A stretch of 54,772 nucleotides of DNA from positions 1 to 54,772 of the forward strand of contig JABDGF010000009.1 in NCBI GenBank assembly GCA_013286165.1. The letters are read 5' to 3'. The position numbers and the translations under genes are program-made. Origin of the DNA: Acidobacteriota bacterium (lineage in GTDB: Bacteria > Acidobacteriota > Terriglobia > Acidiferrales > UBA7541). Below are positions 54,729 to 54,772 of this stretch, piece by piece (position 1 is the first letter of the stretch; each line of letters opens with the position of its first letter). The notes under the pieces were generated by a model, which saw only the letters and a program-made list of their open reading frames with translations, did no database searches and was not told where the DNA came from.

Positions 54729-54747
54729 GAGAGCGCACTGCGCTCTC
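54729..54747. repeat. GAGAGC hairpin, second copy
   Basis: GAGAGCGCA-C-TGCGCTCTC followed by TCAGTGTG, matching the hairpin at 19642-19660 (GAGAGCCCA-C-TGGGCTCTC, also followed by TCAGTGTG). The stem bases co-vary. Confidence 0.6.
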
Positions 54748-54772
54748 TCAGTGTGAACTCGCGGGTGTTCCG

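Larger units (their letters stand above)
54425..54772. other. Non-coding right edge of the window
   Basis: It contains the 5' leader of the rhamnosidase gene, GATTAGAA element C, a GGGTCAGG...CTGACCC hairpin near 54623-54645, and a GAGAGC hairpin at 54729. No gene is seen. Confidence 0.5.

Overview
The window looks like chromosomal DNA of a soil-type member of the Acidobacteriota (class Terriglobia or a relative). This is inferred from gene content. There are four large Oar-like TonB-dependent receptors, each with an N-terminal carboxypeptidase-regulatory-like domain. There is also a 'VWFA-related Acidobacterial domain' protein, a lone duplicated FtsX/MacB-type permease of the Acidobacterial ADOP type, a winged-helix/TPR regulator, and many secreted sugar-active enzymes in GC-rich DNA. 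I saw no rRNA, tRNA, CRISPR array, transposase or phage gene.

Layout. (1) 256-8111, all minus strand: a probable sugar-uptake operon (sodium/sugar symporter, small membrane protein, galE, xylB, xylA, terminator), followed by a TetR regulator and a zinc alcohol dehydrogenase. (2) 8477-10479, plus: a translationally coupled pair of a RimK-type ATP-grasp ligase and a luciferase-like FMN monooxygenase. (3) 10626-12190, minus: an ECF-type sigma factor and a stand-alone LigD-type 3'-phosphoesterase. (4) 12579-18655, plus: a receptor with a long Gly-rich insert, overlapping by 4 nt with a VWA-domain protein. (5) 18656-19688: about 1 kb of non-coding DNA packed with repeats and hairpins. (6) 19689-31722: a second receptor, a DinB-like protein, an ADOP permease, a CadC-like TPR regulator, a small secreted protein and an amino-acid permease. 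(7) 31769-37866: a redox cluster of an AhpD-like protein, a deiodinase-like protein with an in-frame TGA, a third receptor and two tandem AhpD-like paralogues. (8) 37884-54424: a glycan-utilisation region with two GH144-type enzymes, a fourth receptor, a LacI regulator, a GH39 enzyme, an uncharacterised secreted protein and a GH78 alpha-L-rhamnosidase.

Three observations stand out. First, the gene at 31769-32476 (minus) is split by a TGA exactly where iodothyronine deiodinases carry their catalytic selenocysteine. A bacterial SECIS-like hairpin with a GGU loop lies just behind it, so I read it as one 235-residue selenoprotein. Second, four close copies of a LacI-family operator-like site (core TTAAnCGATTnA) lie in front of the glycan genes, defining a likely local regulon for the LacI protein encoded there. 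Third, a 78-79 bp element with a direct-inverted-direct arrangement of GATTAGAA occurs three times with nearly fixed geometry. In addition, plus-strand composition switches from C-rich to G-rich inside the VWA gene, regardless of gene orientation, which suggests a replication-strand boundary or an inversion breakpoint.
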